Below are positions 1 to 9,014 of a DNA stretch of 40,095 nucleotides, piece by piece; the stretch's first letter is position 1; each line of letters begins with the position of its first letter. Below the pieces are notes generated by a model. It was not told where the DNA came from and searched no databases. It saw only the letters and a list, made by a program, of their open reading frames with translations. This DNA comes from Candidatus Heimdallarchaeota archaeon LC_3. Lineage in GTDB: Archaea > Asgardarchaeota > Heimdallarchaeia > Hodarchaeales > LC-3. The stretch covers positions 1-40,095 of the forward strand of contig MDVS01000008.1 of the NCBI GenBank assembly GCA_001940645.1, given 5' to 3'. Both the position numbers and the translations under genes were made by a program.

Positions 1-444
1 GAACTTACATCGTGCCACAATCGGCGGTATCCCGTCATTGTACAAGCACAATTACTTAAGGTGAAAAAAGGCAGAAAGCCAGAAAGGGTTTATCTTGACT
101 TCTATGTGTACACGACCAATATTCGAGGTTCAGCAGATTACATTGAGAAAATTTATAGATCTCGTTGGGGAATTGAAACCCAATATCGCGTTGTACATCA
201 GTTTCAAGCTCGAACGACCTCACTAAACTCTATTTTGCGACTTCTTCTCATTGGAATTGGTTTTATCCTTGAAGCTATTTGGCTCCGTATTAATGCATTT
301 TTGCATATAGTAACTCATGTTTTAAAGGTTACTTGCAATTATGAGCTTCCTATTAAAATTTATAAAATAAGTACATTAATTTTGACAGTTTCAAGATTCA
401 AACGTCTACTTCAAGCACTTTGGAGACCAAATGAACGGAGTTGA
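1..444 (+). CDS. Transposase C-terminal part (IS4/ISH3-like), cut by window edge
   Basis: The reading frame is open from base 1, so the start lies outside the window; 147 codons remain before the stop. The block YRSRWGIETQYR matches the signature around the last catalytic acidic residue of DDE transposases of the IS4 superfamily, Y-x2-R-W-x-IE. It is followed by a hydrophobic stretch (RLLLIGIGFILEAIWL) typical of the C-terminus of ISH3/IS4-type enzymes. The family therefore catalyses cut-and-paste transposition. No terminal inverted repeat could be paired because the left end is missing. The exact IS family is inferred. A T11 run follows the gene. Confidence 0.75.
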   Translation, partial: ELTSCHNRRYPVIVQAQLLKVKKGRKPERVYLDFYVYTTNIRGSADYIEKIYRSRWGIETQYRVVHQFQARTTSLNSILRLLLIGIGFILEAIWLRINAFLHIVTHVLKVTCNYELPIKIYKISTLILTVSRFKRLLQALWRPNERS

Positions 445-470
445 TCTAGACTTGCGGAAGTACTGATTTA

Positions 471-481
471 TTTTTTTTTTT
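471..481 (+). terminator. Poly-T terminator after transposase
   Basis: An uninterrupted run of eleven T lies 27 bases after the transposase stop. Archaeal RNA polymerase terminates intrinsically at such runs. No hairpin is obvious. Confidence 0.45.
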
Positions 482-826
482 AAGATGCAAGGAATTTGCT
501 TATAATTTAGATTCTGTAGACTTGTACTAATTTCTCGTTACTATAATTTAATTAAAGTTATTGATTTTCACTTTTTTCTCTTGTTGATAATGTGAGTTGT
601 ATACTCATGTAATGAGTTGGAATTTAAATAAGTTCCCTATCTTATTATTTCATAAATTAACTCCCTACACAAAAAAGAGTGTTACAACAAATAGTTCGAC
701 TTTTCTTTGATTCTTAAGTAAACTGAAATTTACGATTTCTTCGCCTTTTTCGCCTTAAAACTAACATTATTCTAAAATATAAGTTAGAAATTTCCTGAAA
801 AAGAATTTTTCTTTAAAAATTTCATG

Positions 827-873
827 TTAAATATAAAATCAACAAAAATTATCAAAAATTTTGAAAGTGAGGT
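827..873 (+). promoter_or_regulatory. Probable promoter and RBS of the Hdr/Mvh operon
   Basis: TTAAATATAAAA at 827-838 resembles an archaeal TATA box. It would place the transcription start about 25 bases downstream, near 860. GTGAGGT at 867-873 can pair with the 16S rRNA 3' end and lies just ahead of the ATG at 877. This implies a very short leader. The spacing fits, but AT-rich DNA gives many false TATA matches. Confidence 0.4.
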
Positions 874-876
874 TAA

Positions 877-2040
877 ATGAATTCGGGTTCCCAATATTAT
901 ATTCCAAATTTGGAATTAAGGAAAAAAATTAATGAAGTATCAAATAATAATTTGTCTATTTGTTATCAATGTTCAAGTTGTACAGGGATATGCCCCTTAA
1001 ATATGCTTTTTCGATTTAATCCAAGAGAAATTATTCGTTGGGGTCAAATAGGAATCGAACTCCCAGAAATGGAGAGCTTGTGGAAATGTACAGCTTGTGG
1101 TGCTTGTGAATTTGTATGCCCCAAAAATGTAAAGATAACTGAAGTAATCAAAGCCTATCGATCCCAAATGATGGAATCAGGTAAAGATGTTCCACCGTCC
1201 ATTGCTCGAACATTAGAAGCTTTTTTTACTCAAGGCAATCCATTTAACCTTCGTGCTAAAGATCGATTAGACTGGACTAAAGACTTTGGAGAGAATGTTC
1301 CAATTGCAAAGGAAGGAACGGATGTTCTATATTTCGTGGGATGTACAGCGTCTTATGACCCGCGATCTCAAGGAATCGCAAAAGCTTTGGCAAAAATTTT
1401 CAATCATACACAAATAAATTGGGGATTGATTGGAAATGATGAAAAAGAGTGTGGAAATTGTGTAAATTTCATGGGCGAATATGATTTATCTGATTTTCAT
1501 AAGGAAGAAAATTTAATATCTCTAAAAAAGATAAAACCTTCCATAATTGTCACCACATCACCACATTCCTTTAATTTCATAAAAAATCATTATAACTTGC
1601 CAGAATCAACAAAAGTTTATCACTACACTCAAATTCTTGATATCTTCATAAAAGAAGGAACACTACAATTCAAAGATGGAGCACAAGAACAAAAAATAAC
1701 TTTTCATGATCCTTGCTTCTTAGGAAGACACAATAAAGTTTATGATGAGCCTCGTCGAGTTTTAGAGTCTGTACCAGGAGTTGAACTAGTAGAAATGAAA
1801 AACAACAGAGAATTATCCATATGTTGTGGAGGTGGAAGTGGTAATGCTTGGCGGGAAACAGAAGTTGGTGAACGACTTTCAATTCCCAGATTAGAGGAAG
1901 CTATGGATACAGGAGCATCCGTTTTAACTACTTCATGTTATTTCTGTCTCCAAATGTTTGAAGATGCTGTAAAAGTAACAAATAATGACGAAAAAATTAA
2001 AATCAAGGATATAGCCGAAATAGTCAGTGAGGCGATTTGA
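877..2040 (+). CDS. Fused HdrC-HdrB-like heterodisulfide reductase subunit
   Basis: The 387-residue protein begins with an HdrC-like region carrying two [4Fe-4S] cysteine sets, C29/C32/C35/C39 and C71/C74/C77/C81. Two CCG (HdrB/HdrD) domains follow. The second is intact, with C280, CCG at 316-318 and C354-x2-C357, and should bind a noncubane [4Fe-4S] cluster. The first is degenerate: C156 is kept, but the CCG position reads ECG (191-193) and the usual CPHC reads SPHS (228-231). In the family these subunits receive electrons from HdrA and reduce a disulfide, or pass electrons on. It is the first gene of the operon and overlaps nothing; HdrA starts 16 bases after its stop. The true substrate is unknown, since Asgard archaea need not use CoM-CoB heterodisulfide. 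Confidence 0.88.
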   Translation: MNSGSQYYIPNLELRKKINEVSNNNLSICYQCSSCTGICPLNMLFRFNPREIIRWGQIGIELPEMESLWKCTACGACEFVCPKNVKITEVIKAYRSQMMESGKDVPPSIARTLEAFFTQGNPFNLRAKDRLDWTKDFGENVPIAKEGTDVLYFVGCTASYDPRSQGIAKALAKIFNHTQINWGLIGNDEKECGNCVNFMGEYDLSDFHKEENLISLKKIKPSIIVTTSPHSFNFIKNHYNLPESTKVYHYTQILDIFIKEGTLQFKDGAQEQKITFHDPCFLGRHNKVYDEPRRVLESVPGVELVEMKNNRELSICCGGGSGNAWRETEVGERLSIPRLEEAMDTGASVLTTSCYFCLQMFEDAVKVTNNDEKIKIKDIAEIVSEAI

Positions 2041-2056
2041 TAAAAAGGTGAAAAAT

Positions 2057-4039
2057 ATGTCAAGTGAAGATATAAAAATCGGAGTATTCATATGCCATTG
2101 TGGATCAAATATTGCAGGAAAAGTCGATGTTAAGAGGGTAGCAGATTATGCTTCACAGTTAAGCAATGTAACAATATCACGTGAATACAAATATATGTGC
2201 TCTGATCCTGGACAAGGTCTAATTATTGAAGAAATTGAAAATCACAATTTAAATAGAATCGTAGTCGCGGCATGCTCTCCTTTATTACATGAACCTACGT
2301 TCAGAAATGCAGTTATGAGAGCTAGATTAAATCCATACCTATTTCAGATGGTAAATATTAGAGAGCATAATAGTTGGGTAACTACTGATCCTGAGTTTGC
2401 AACAAAAAAAGCTATCGGATTAATTAGAGCAGCAGTCAGTAGAGTAACATTTCATGAGCCATTAGAAAGAGCTACTGTATCTATCAAACCAGAAGTTCTA
2501 ATTGTAGGTGGTGGAATAGCAGGTATTCAATCAGCGTTGACAATTGCTAATGCTGGGAAAAAAGTATTTCTAGTGGAACGCGAACCAACAATAGGTGGAC
2601 ACATGGCGATGTTCGATAAAACTTTCCCTACATTAGACTGTTCAGCATGTATTCTAACACCTAAGATGAGTGATGTTGGATCACATCCGAATATTGAGCT
2701 TTTAACTCTTTCTGAAGTGACAAATGTTGAAGGATATGTTGGAAACTTTAATATTACAGTAAGAAAGAAACCCCGTTACATCATAGAAGATGCATGTGTT
2801 GGCTGTATGGAATGTATTGAAGAGTGTATTTACAAAGAAGCAAAATTTGATAATGAATTTAATCAGAATTTAAGTAAACGAAAACCCGTGTATATTCCCT
2901 TCCCCCAAGCTACCCCTCAAATTGTAACAATCGATCCCGAGACTTGTATTGAACTTAAAACTGGAACATGCAAACAGACTTGTGTAGAAGCTTGTGGTGA
3001 TAGGAATGCTATTGATCTAAAGCAGAAAGAAGAAATAATTAAATTTGAAGTCAGTACTATCATAGTTTCAACAGGTTTTCAACCATATGATGCATCAAAA
3101 GTTACTCCATATGGATATGGGAAGTATAAAAATGTTTATACAAGTTTAGAAGTAGAGAGATTGCTTAATTCATCAGGACCAACTGATGGAAGACTTGTAT
3201 TAAAAGACGGTAGAGAACCAAAATCGATTGGAATCATTCATTGTGTAGGATCTCGGGATGAAAATCATAGTATCTGGTGTTCAAGAGTATGTTGTATGTA
3301 TTCCTTAAAGTTTGCTCACTTAATCAAAGACAGGGTAGATGCTGATGTTTACCAATTTTACATCGATATTCGTGCATTTGGTAAAGGTTACGAAGAATTT
3401 TATCACCGATTACAGGAAGAAGGAGTAGTTTTTATTAAGGGAAAGCCTGGAAAAATAATGATGCAAGAAGAAAATGGCGTTGAAAAATTAATAATTCAAG
3501 TAGAAGACGTTATGCTCCAAAAAATGCTGCATATTCCAGTTGACATGGTTATTTTAAGTGTAGGATTAGAACCAAGAACCGATGCTCAAGATGTAAGAAG
3601 AATGTTCAATCTTGCCTGTTCTACCCAAGGATTTTTCTTGGAAAAACATCCAAAGTTAGCGCCAGTGAGTACCTTCATAAACGGTGTCTTTATAGCTGGT
3701 GCTTGTCAGTTTCCAATGGATATTCCTGATACCGTTGCTCAAGCAGGAGCAGCTGCTTCAGAAGTCCTTGCTCTTATAAGTAGTGGATCAATAGAATTAG
3801 AACCAAACACAGCTAATATAGTTGAAGAATTTTGTTCCGGTTGTAGAACTTGTATTCCATTATGTCCATTTTCAGCCATTAGTAGAAATGAAGAGAAAGG
3901 AAAAGCTGAAATAAACCCTGTGCTATGTACTGGATGCGGAACCTGTGTTGCAGCGTGTCCATCAGGAGCAATAAGACAAAAATTATACGAAAATGATGAA
4001 ATTTTTGCTGAAATAAAGGAGTTGTTAGTAGATGTCTGA
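2057..4039 (+). CDS. hdrA: Heterodisulfide reductase subunit A (HdrA)
   Basis: This 660-residue flavoprotein is the electron-bifurcating core of Hdr complexes. The N-terminal region has the HdrA-type start with C13/C15. An FAD-binding GGGIAG lies at 151-156, followed by the conserved C195/C198 block. Internal cysteine clusters follow, and two C-terminal ferredoxin clusters lie at C593/C596/C599/C603 and C624/C627/C630/C634. The ATG at 2057 is chosen because AGGTG at 2045-2049 gives a good ribosome binding site and the next residues begin the family homology. A longer frame from 2027 would overlap the upstream gene and lacks such a site. Its stop overlaps the mvhD start by 8 bases, so translation is probably coupled. 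Length is normal for the short HdrA type. Confidence 0.93.
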   Translation: MSSEDIKIGVFICHCGSNIAGKVDVKRVADYASQLSNVTISREYKYMCSDPGQGLIIEEIENHNLNRIVVAACSPLLHEPTFRNAVMRARLNPYLFQMVNIREHNSWVTTDPEFATKKAIGLIRAAVSRVTFHEPLERATVSIKPEVLIVGGGIAGIQSALTIANAGKKVFLVEREPTIGGHMAMFDKTFPTLDCSACILTPKMSDVGSHPNIELLTLSEVTNVEGYVGNFNITVRKKPRYIIEDACVGCMECIEECIYKEAKFDNEFNQNLSKRKPVYIPFPQATPQIVTIDPETCIELKTGTCKQTCVEACGDRNAIDLKQKEEIIKFEVSTIIVSTGFQPYDASKVTPYGYGKYKNVYTSLEVERLLNSSGPTDGRLVLKDGREPKSIGIIHCVGSRDENHSIWCSRVCCMYSLKFAHLIKDRVDADVYQFYIDIRAFGKGYEEFYHRLQEEGVVFIKGKPGKIMMQEENGVEKLIIQVEDVMLQKMLHIPVDMVILSVGLEPRTDAQDVRRMFNLACSTQGFFLEKHPKLAPVSTFINGVFIAGACQFPMDIPDTVAQAGAAASEVLALISSGSIELEPNTANIVEEFCSGCRTCIPLCPFSAISRNEEKGKAEINPVLCTGCGTCVAACPSGAIRQKLYENDEIFAEIKELLVDV

Positions 4040-4475
4040 ACAAACTTTTGAACCTAAAATTATTGCTTTCTTTTGTAATTGGTGTACATACACTGCTGCT
4101 GACCTAGCAGGAGTATCAAGGATGCAATATGAACCTAATGTGAGAATTATTAGAGTTATGTGTTCTGGCCGAGTCGACCCTCAGTTCATTATGACTGCAT
4201 TTTCCCAGGGTGCTGATGGAGTACTTATCGGAGGATGTCATCCCGGAGATTGTCATTATGTGAAAGGGAATTATAAGGCAAAGAAACGAGTAATACTGCT
4301 TAAAAGAATGTTGTCAGAGTTTGGGGTAGAACCACAACGATTAAGACTTGAATGGATTTCCGCCTCTGAAGCACGAAAGCTTAAAAACATCATTAATGAA
4401 ATGGTTAAGGATCTTAAAGCTCTAGGACCTGCACCAACAAAACCATCTCTGATAGAAATGGAGGTTGTCCAATGA
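4032..4475 (+). CDS. mvhD: Hydrogenase iron-sulfur subunit MvhD
   Basis: The 147-residue protein matches the MvhD/VhuD delta subunit, which links the [NiFe]-hydrogenase to HdrA through a [2Fe-2S] cluster. Conserved cysteine blocks are visible: FFCNWC near the N-terminus, MCSGRVDP, and GCHPGDCHY, followed by the basic KKR segment. It lies between hdrA and mvhG, overlapping hdrA by 8 bases and mvhG by 4. Both placement and motifs support the assignment. Confidence 0.92.
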   Translation: MSEQTFEPKIIAFFCNWCTYTAADLAGVSRMQYEPNVRIIRVMCSGRVDPQFIMTAFSQGADGVLIGGCHPGDCHYVKGNYKAKKRVILLKRMLSEFGVEPQRLRLEWISASEARKLKNIINEMVKDLKALGPAPTKPSLIEMEVVQ

Positions 4476-5449
4476 GTGAAAAACTAAAGATTACTTTTTA
4501 TTGGGCTGCTTCATGTGGTGGATGTGAAGTCGCAGTTCTCGATATCAATGAAAAAATCTTAGATGTTGTAGCAATTGCAGATATTCTCTTTTGGCCTGTT
4601 GCCTTAGATATTAAATACAAGGATATTGAAGCTATGCCTGATAAACATATCGATGTTACGTTTTTCAATGGTGGTATTAGGACTTCTGAAGGTGAACATA
4701 TGGCCAACCTTTTTAGAAGAAAAACTAAGACTTTAGTAGCTTTTGGATCCTGTGCTTGTACTGGTAGCATCCCTGGGTTAGCTAATCTATCCAACAAAGA
4801 TGAAATCTTTCAAACGGCATATATGGATACAATATCAACGGTTAACCCAGATAAAATAGTACCTAAAACATCAATAAACGTTGAAGAAGGAATTCTAACT
4901 CTACCTGAGTTCTACAATACTTTAAAAACTCTTGATCAAACTGTTGAAGTTGATTACTACCTCCCTGGATGTCCTCCTCCAGTAAAATTAATATCTACAG
5001 CAATTGATGCAATAGCATCTGGAGATCTTCCTCCAAAAGGCTCAATTATTGCTCCTGTTACTGCTTTATGTGATGAATGTCCAAGAGAAAAACAGGATAA
5101 AGATGTGACAGCATTCAAACGGCCGTACGAGATTCTTAACACAGATCCTAATTTATGCTTTTTAGATCAGGGTATAATTTGTATGGGTATTGCAACACGT
5201 TCTGGGTGTGAAGCAGCTTGTTTAAGTGCAAATTGGCCTTGTACAGGTTGTGGAGGAGCAACACCTGAGTCAAAAGACCAAGGTATGAATATGGTTTCAG
5301 CAATAGCTTCTATGGCTGGGTTAGAAAATGAGGAAAATCTTTCAGACCAAGAATTAGAAAGTTTATTCGATCAAATTAAAGATCCAATGGGCACTTTTTA
5401 CATGTATTCTTTAGCAGACTCTATTCTCAAAAGGAGGGTAATCAAATGA
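4472..5449 (+). CDS. mvhG: [NiFe]-hydrogenase small subunit MvhG
   Basis: This 325-residue protein is the electron-transfer subunit of a group 3c (F420-non-reducing, methyl-viologen) [NiFe]-hydrogenase. The proximal-cluster motif CGGC is at C15/C18. Further cysteine blocks are GSCACTGS, LPGCPPP, CDEC and a C-terminal cluster of cysteines ending in CTGCGG. No twin-arginine signal is present, which fits a cytoplasmic enzyme. It overlaps mvhD and mvhA by 4 bases each (ATGA junctions), implying coupled translation. Confidence 0.93.
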   Translation: MSEKLKITFYWAASCGGCEVAVLDINEKILDVVAIADILFWPVALDIKYKDIEAMPDKHIDVTFFNGGIRTSEGEHMANLFRRKTKTLVAFGSCACTGSIPGLANLSNKDEIFQTAYMDTISTVNPDKIVPKTSINVEEGILTLPEFYNTLKTLDQTVEVDYYLPGCPPPVKLISTAIDAIASGDLPPKGSIIAPVTALCDECPREKQDKDVTAFKRPYEILNTDPNLCFLDQGIICMGIATRSGCEAACLSANWPCTGCGGATPESKDQGMNMVSAIASMAGLENEENLSDQELESLFDQIKDPMGTFYMYSLADSILKRRVIK

Positions 5450-6990
5450 CAACATCAATTTTAAAGCGAATAAAGAAATCTGAGGATAAAGAAGAGCGAA
5501 AAACAGAAGATAAAGAGGTCTTAAAGGTAAATAATCTAATTATGATCGATCCAATAACAAGATTAGAAGGTCATGGAAAAATAGCTATTTTCCTTAATGA
5601 TGCAGGTAATGTGCAAAATACCTATTTGCAAATTCCTGAGCTTAGAGGATTTGAAAGATTCTGTGTTGGTAGACGGGCAGAGTTAATGCCACAGCTAACT
5701 TCTAGAATATGTGGTGTATGTCCTGTAGCTCATCATTTTGCCTCAACTAAAGCATTAGATGTAGCTTTCAATGTTGAACCTCCTCCAGTTGCTTTAAAGC
5801 TAAGAGAACTCATGTATTCGGCATATTATACCTATGATCATATTTTGCATTTTTATTTCCTAGGGGGACCAGATTTTGTTGTAGGTCCACAGGCCCCTGC
5901 TGCAGAACGAAATATACTAGGAGTCATTGCAAAAGCAGGATTGGAAGTGGGCAAAGAAGTTATTAAGCACAGAGCTTATGGACAAAAAATTACAGCAATC
6001 CTAGGAGGAAAAGCTACTCATCCTGTTTCTGGAATTCCAGGCGGAGTGACTAAAGGTATCAATGAAGAAGAACAAAAACAAATTATTGAAATGGGTCAAT
6101 CTTGTGTCGAATTTGCACAATTTACCCTAGGATTATTTGATAAAATTGTCCTTAAAAATGAAGACTATGTGAATATTATTACTAGTGATCCTTATCAATT
6201 AAGCACATATAATATGGGGCTCGTAGATAAGAATAATAATGTCAATTTCTTTGATGGGCAAATAAGAGTTACTGACCAAAAAGCAAATGAAGTAGCAAAA
6301 TTCTGGGTTAAAGATTACAATGAATATGTTGCAGAACATGTAGAAGAATGGAGTTACATGAAATTCCCTTATTTGAAAACACCAGGATGGAAGGGTCTCA
6401 TAGATGGACCAGAAAGTGGTATTTATAGAGTAGGTCCGTTAGGAAGACTCAATGCAGCTTCTGGAATGGCAACTCCATTAGCAAATGAAGAATATAAGAG
6501 GATGTATGAGACACTAGGTGGAAAACCTATAAATAGTACGTTGGCATACCATTGGGCTCGTCTGATTGAATTACTTTGTGCTACTGAGCGAACCATGGAG
6601 TTAATTCACGAACCGGATATAACATCAAATGAATTACGTAATCCAGTCGGTGAACCCGGTGAGGGTATCGGCGTTACTGAAGCTGCTCGGGGTACCCTGA
6701 TTCATCATTATTGGCTTGACAAAGACGGTCTTATTGAAAAAGTCAATTTAATTGTTGCCACTACTAACAACGCTGGTGCTATTTCTATGTCAATCAGAGA
6801 TGCCTCAAAAGGGCTAATCAAAAACGGTAATGTGTCTGATGGTCTTCTTAATATGGTTGAAATGGCTTTTAGAGCTTATGACCCCTGTTTTGCGTGCGCT
6901 ACTCACAGTTTACCAGGTAAAATGCCTTTGAAGGTCAATCTCTACGATAAAAACAAGATTTTGATAAGAAATCTTAAACAAAACATATAG
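5446..6990 (+). CDS. mvhA: [NiFe]-hydrogenase large subunit MvhA
   Basis: The 514-residue catalytic subunit oxidises H2 at a NiFe centre. The Ni ligands are present: the N-terminal R87-I-C89-G-V-C92 set and the C-terminal D479-P-C481-F-A-C484-A-T-H487. Twenty-seven residues follow H487. In this family they are a tail that a dedicated protease removes after nickel insertion, and such a protease is encoded next. An N-terminal stretch of about 30 charged residues (Lys/Glu rich) precedes the usual start of homology at IDPITRLEGHG. Together with MvhG, MvhD and HdrABC it should form a cytoplasmic H2-oxidising, ferredoxin-reducing bifurcating complex. Alternatively the complex could run towards H2 evolution. 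Confidence 0.94.
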   Translation: MTTSILKRIKKSEDKEERKTEDKEVLKVNNLIMIDPITRLEGHGKIAIFLNDAGNVQNTYLQIPELRGFERFCVGRRAELMPQLTSRICGVCPVAHHFASTKALDVAFNVEPPPVALKLRELMYSAYYTYDHILHFYFLGGPDFVVGPQAPAAERNILGVIAKAGLEVGKEVIKHRAYGQKITAILGGKATHPVSGIPGGVTKGINEEEQKQIIEMGQSCVEFAQFTLGLFDKIVLKNEDYVNIITSDPYQLSTYNMGLVDKNNNVNFFDGQIRVTDQKANEVAKFWVKDYNEYVAEHVEEWSYMKFPYLKTPGWKGLIDGPESGIYRVGPLGRLNAASGMATPLANEEYKRMYETLGGKPINSTLAYHWARLIELLCATERTMELIHEPDITSNELRNPVGEPGEGIGVTEAARGTLIHHYWLDKDGLIEKVNLIVATTNNAGAISMSIRDASKGLIKNGNVSDGLLNMVEMAFRAYDPCFACATHSLPGKMPLKVNLYDKNKILIRNLKQNI

Positions 6991-7071
6991 ATAATTTTGA
7001 TTATAAAAATTCTTAAATTTCTTCCTTTTTTCTTATTCAATTAGTAGTTCTTGTGTAAAAGTGAAAACAAA

Positions 7072-7521
7072 ATGAAAATTCTTGTTCTTGGTTTAGGTAA
7101 TCCTATCCTTTCTGATGACGGTATTGGTTTTGTCCTAGTTGATAAATTACAAAAAATAATAGATAACAAAAATATTATATTTGAGAAAATTAGCATTGCA
7201 GGGATGGAAATTTTAGAAATGATGTTTGATTATGATAAAGTAATTCTACTTGATTCGATACAACTTGGTGATGAACCAGGAAAAATCCATCGATTAACAG
7301 AAGATGATATTCATCTTACACAGCATTCTTCTACCCATGATTTGGATTTTAAGACTGTTTTGGATTTAGGAAAGAAATACTATCCTGAACGTATGCCAAA
7401 GCAGTTATTAATTTATGGTATTGAAGCAAAGGATGTTGTAACGTTTTCAGAAAGTTTAACTCCAGAAGTTGAAGAAAAAATACCCGAGATTATTGAAATC
7501 ATTAAAAAAGACCTTGAGTGA
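7072..7521 (+). CDS. Hydrogenase maturation protease (HycI/HyaD family)
   Basis: The 149-residue protein begins MKILVLGLGNPILSDDGIG, the signature of the peptidase M52 family. The Asp in DDG and a later Asp and His bind nickel during cleavage of the large-subunit tail. It lies 81 bases after mvhA, whose 27-residue C-terminal extension is the likely substrate. I chose the ATG at 7072 rather than the in-frame TTG at 7051, because family homology begins directly at this Met. Confidence 0.9.
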   Translation: MKILVLGLGNPILSDDGIGFVLVDKLQKIIDNKNIIFEKISIAGMEILEMMFDYDKVILLDSIQLGDEPGKIHRLTEDDIHLTQHSSTHDLDFKTVLDLGKKYYPERMPKQLLIYGIEAKDVVTFSESLTPEVEEKIPEIIEIIKKDLE

Positions 7522-7570
7522 AAAAAAAGAGAATAGGAGAAATTATTAAGAATTCAGTTCCCTTTTTTTT
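7521..7570. terminator. Convergent poly-T terminators
   Basis: Eight A at 7521-7528 form a T8 run on the minus strand after the CBS gene. Eight T at 7563-7570 form a plus-strand run after the protease gene. The two operons converge here, so each run probably ends one transcript. Confidence 0.45.
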
Positions 7571-7980
7571 GTTTTTGGAACAAAATAGGGGAAACTACGA
7601 TTTTGATGACAATAAAGATCTACTAGATCTAAAGTAGATAATACTCCTACTAATTTACCCTTTGAATCTTGAACAACTAAGTGATGAAGTTGATTTTTGA
7701 CTAATAGATCAGTAGCAAAATCTGATTGAGCATCAGGGGCCACTGAAATTAATTTTGATTTTATATATTGATCTACGGGAACATTAGGATCAATAGGTTC
7801 CTTTGAGACAAAATGAGTTAGAATATCAGTTCTTGTAATTACACCAATAGGTTTATCATCATCATCAACTATAATAATACTCCCTATTTTGTCATTAACC
7901 ATTGTTATTGCTGCTTCTCTCAAACTATTTCCCAATTTTATTGTTTTAACATCACTACACATTATTTCTGATATCTGCAC
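7546..7980 (-). CDS. CBS-domain pair protein
   Basis: About 144 residues form two CBS repeats, the second ending in the typical G-x-L-x-G-V-L-S-x-x-D-L pattern (KLVGVLSTLDLVDL). The first has the matching PIGVITRTDILTHF. CBS pairs bind adenine nucleotides or other ligands and act as sensors; no catalytic domain is attached, so the ligand and target are unknown. I chose the GTG at 7980 because AAAGGTG lies six bases ahead of it. An in-frame GTG at 7989 would give three extra residues. It converges with the hydrogenase operon, and nothing ties it functionally to that operon. Confidence 0.85.
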   Translation of the reverse strand: MQISEIMCSDVKTIKLGNSLREAAITMVNDKIGSIIIVDDDDKPIGVITRTDILTHFVSKEPIDPNVPVDQYIKSKLISVAPDAQSDFATDLLVKNQLHHLVVQDSKGKLVGVLSTLDLVDLYCHQNRSFPYFVPKTKKRELNS

Positions 7981-8132
7981 ACTACACACCTTTATTTTAA
8001 TAATTTTTGATAGATTTAAACGAAAAAATTGAATTTTATTGCTTTGTAGGTGAGATTATTGAAGAAAAAGGAATATCAACTTAATTTATAGTATTTTCAG
8101 TTCAAAAATGTTACGAATGAGAATGGATTAAT

Positions 8133-9014
8133 TCATTTTCCAATTTTCAAATCTTCAACATCATTTCGTAATTCAGGAAATCCGGTAATTTCACAGGAAA
8201 TAGTATCTCCATGATTCAAAACTACTGCTCCTGGTGTTCCTGAAGAAATAATGTCTCCAGGTAATAGAGTCATTACCTTAGAATGGAATGATACAAGAAA
8301 ATCTGGTGGAAATGTCATATTTGAGACAGTATTTTTTCTATATAATGTTCCATTTATTTTGGTGGATATTTCTAATTTCATTACATCTTCTATTTCATCT
8401 GGAGTAATTAATTGAGGGCCAAAGCTAAAAAAAGTATCAAAGCTTTTGCAAACCGTTAAATATCTTGGATTCTTTCGTAAAATATCTTCAGCAGTCATAT
8501 CAATTATGTTGGTAAATCCTGCAACTGCATCTAGCCAGTTATCTCTATCTATATTAATGGTTTTTTTACCAATTATAATTCCTAATTCTGCTTCCCCCGT
8601 AGTGCGTTCAGAAAGTAATGGTAAATTTATTGTGTTGCCATATCCAATTATTGTTGTGGTGGGTTTCATAAAACTTGCTGGTATCTTTTCAGGAGCTGAT
8701 TCAGATAAATCTTTTGCGTGATCTTTATAATTTAATCCAATTCCCCAAATCTTATTTGGATTCCTATAAAGAGGAGCATAATTAATATCTGATAAAGGAA
8801 TCGCCACGTCCTTGCAATCCTTAATGAGAGTTTCTTTATTCCTATCATACCAATTCGTAATAGTTGTCAATGAATTAGATCGAATGATATCTAACATCTC
8901 AACTGGCCAATTTGTAGATAACCGATCATTAATATTTCTAATTGGAATTAATAAGGATTCAATAATTAACCCTGTTTCTTCAATTGACTTGTTGACAAAT
9001 GAGGTAATTCTCAT
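8133..9014 (-). CDS. Fumarylacetoacetate hydrolase (FAH) family protein
   Basis: The 293-residue protein carries the FAH/HpcE fold signature: IWGIGLNYKDHAKD, then SFMKP, then the metal-binding GEAELGIIIGKK with paired Glu, then a downstream Asp in NIIDMTAED. The C-terminal PGDIISSGTPGAV is also diagnostic. Members hydrolyse C-C bonds in acylpyruvates or decarboxylate related diones. Because 4-hydroxyphenylpyruvate dioxygenase and homogentisate dioxygenase occur in the same window, the likely role is fumarylacetoacetate cleavage at the end of tyrosine breakdown. The family is broad, so the substrate is inferred. Its ATG overlaps the stop of the wHTH remnant (ATGA). Confidence 0.85.
   Translation of the reverse strand: MRITSFVNKSIEETGLIIESLLIPIRNINDRLSTNWPVEMLDIIRSNSLTTITNWYDRNKETLIKDCKDVAIPLSDINYAPLYRNPNKIWGIGLNYKDHAKDLSESAPEKIPASFMKPTTTIIGYGNTINLPLLSERTTGEAELGIIIGKKTINIDRDNWLDAVAGFTNIIDMTAEDILRKNPRYLTVCKSFDTFFSFGPQLITPDEIEDVMKLEISTKINGTLYRKNTVSNMTFPPDFLVSFHSKVMTLLPGDIISSGTPGAVVLNHGDTISCEITGFPELRNDVEDLKIGK

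Larger units (their letters stand above)
445..876. other. Intergenic region, AT-rich, no gene seen
   Basis: These 432 bases lie between the transposase and the Hdr/Mvh operon. I found no convincing open frame or RNA gene. The stretch holds the poly-T run at 471-481 and, close to the operon, a probable TATA element at 827-838. The right end of the mobile element must lie somewhere here but could not be placed. Confidence 0.5.

Noticed and set aside
2027..2056. Upstream start of HdrA at 2027
   Set aside because: It would overlap the previous gene and lacks a ribosome binding site; AGGTG directly precedes the ATG at 2057.
4498..4797. Antisense frame inside mvhG as a gene
   Set aside because: It lies fully opposite a strongly conserved gene and has no ribosome binding site or recognisable product.
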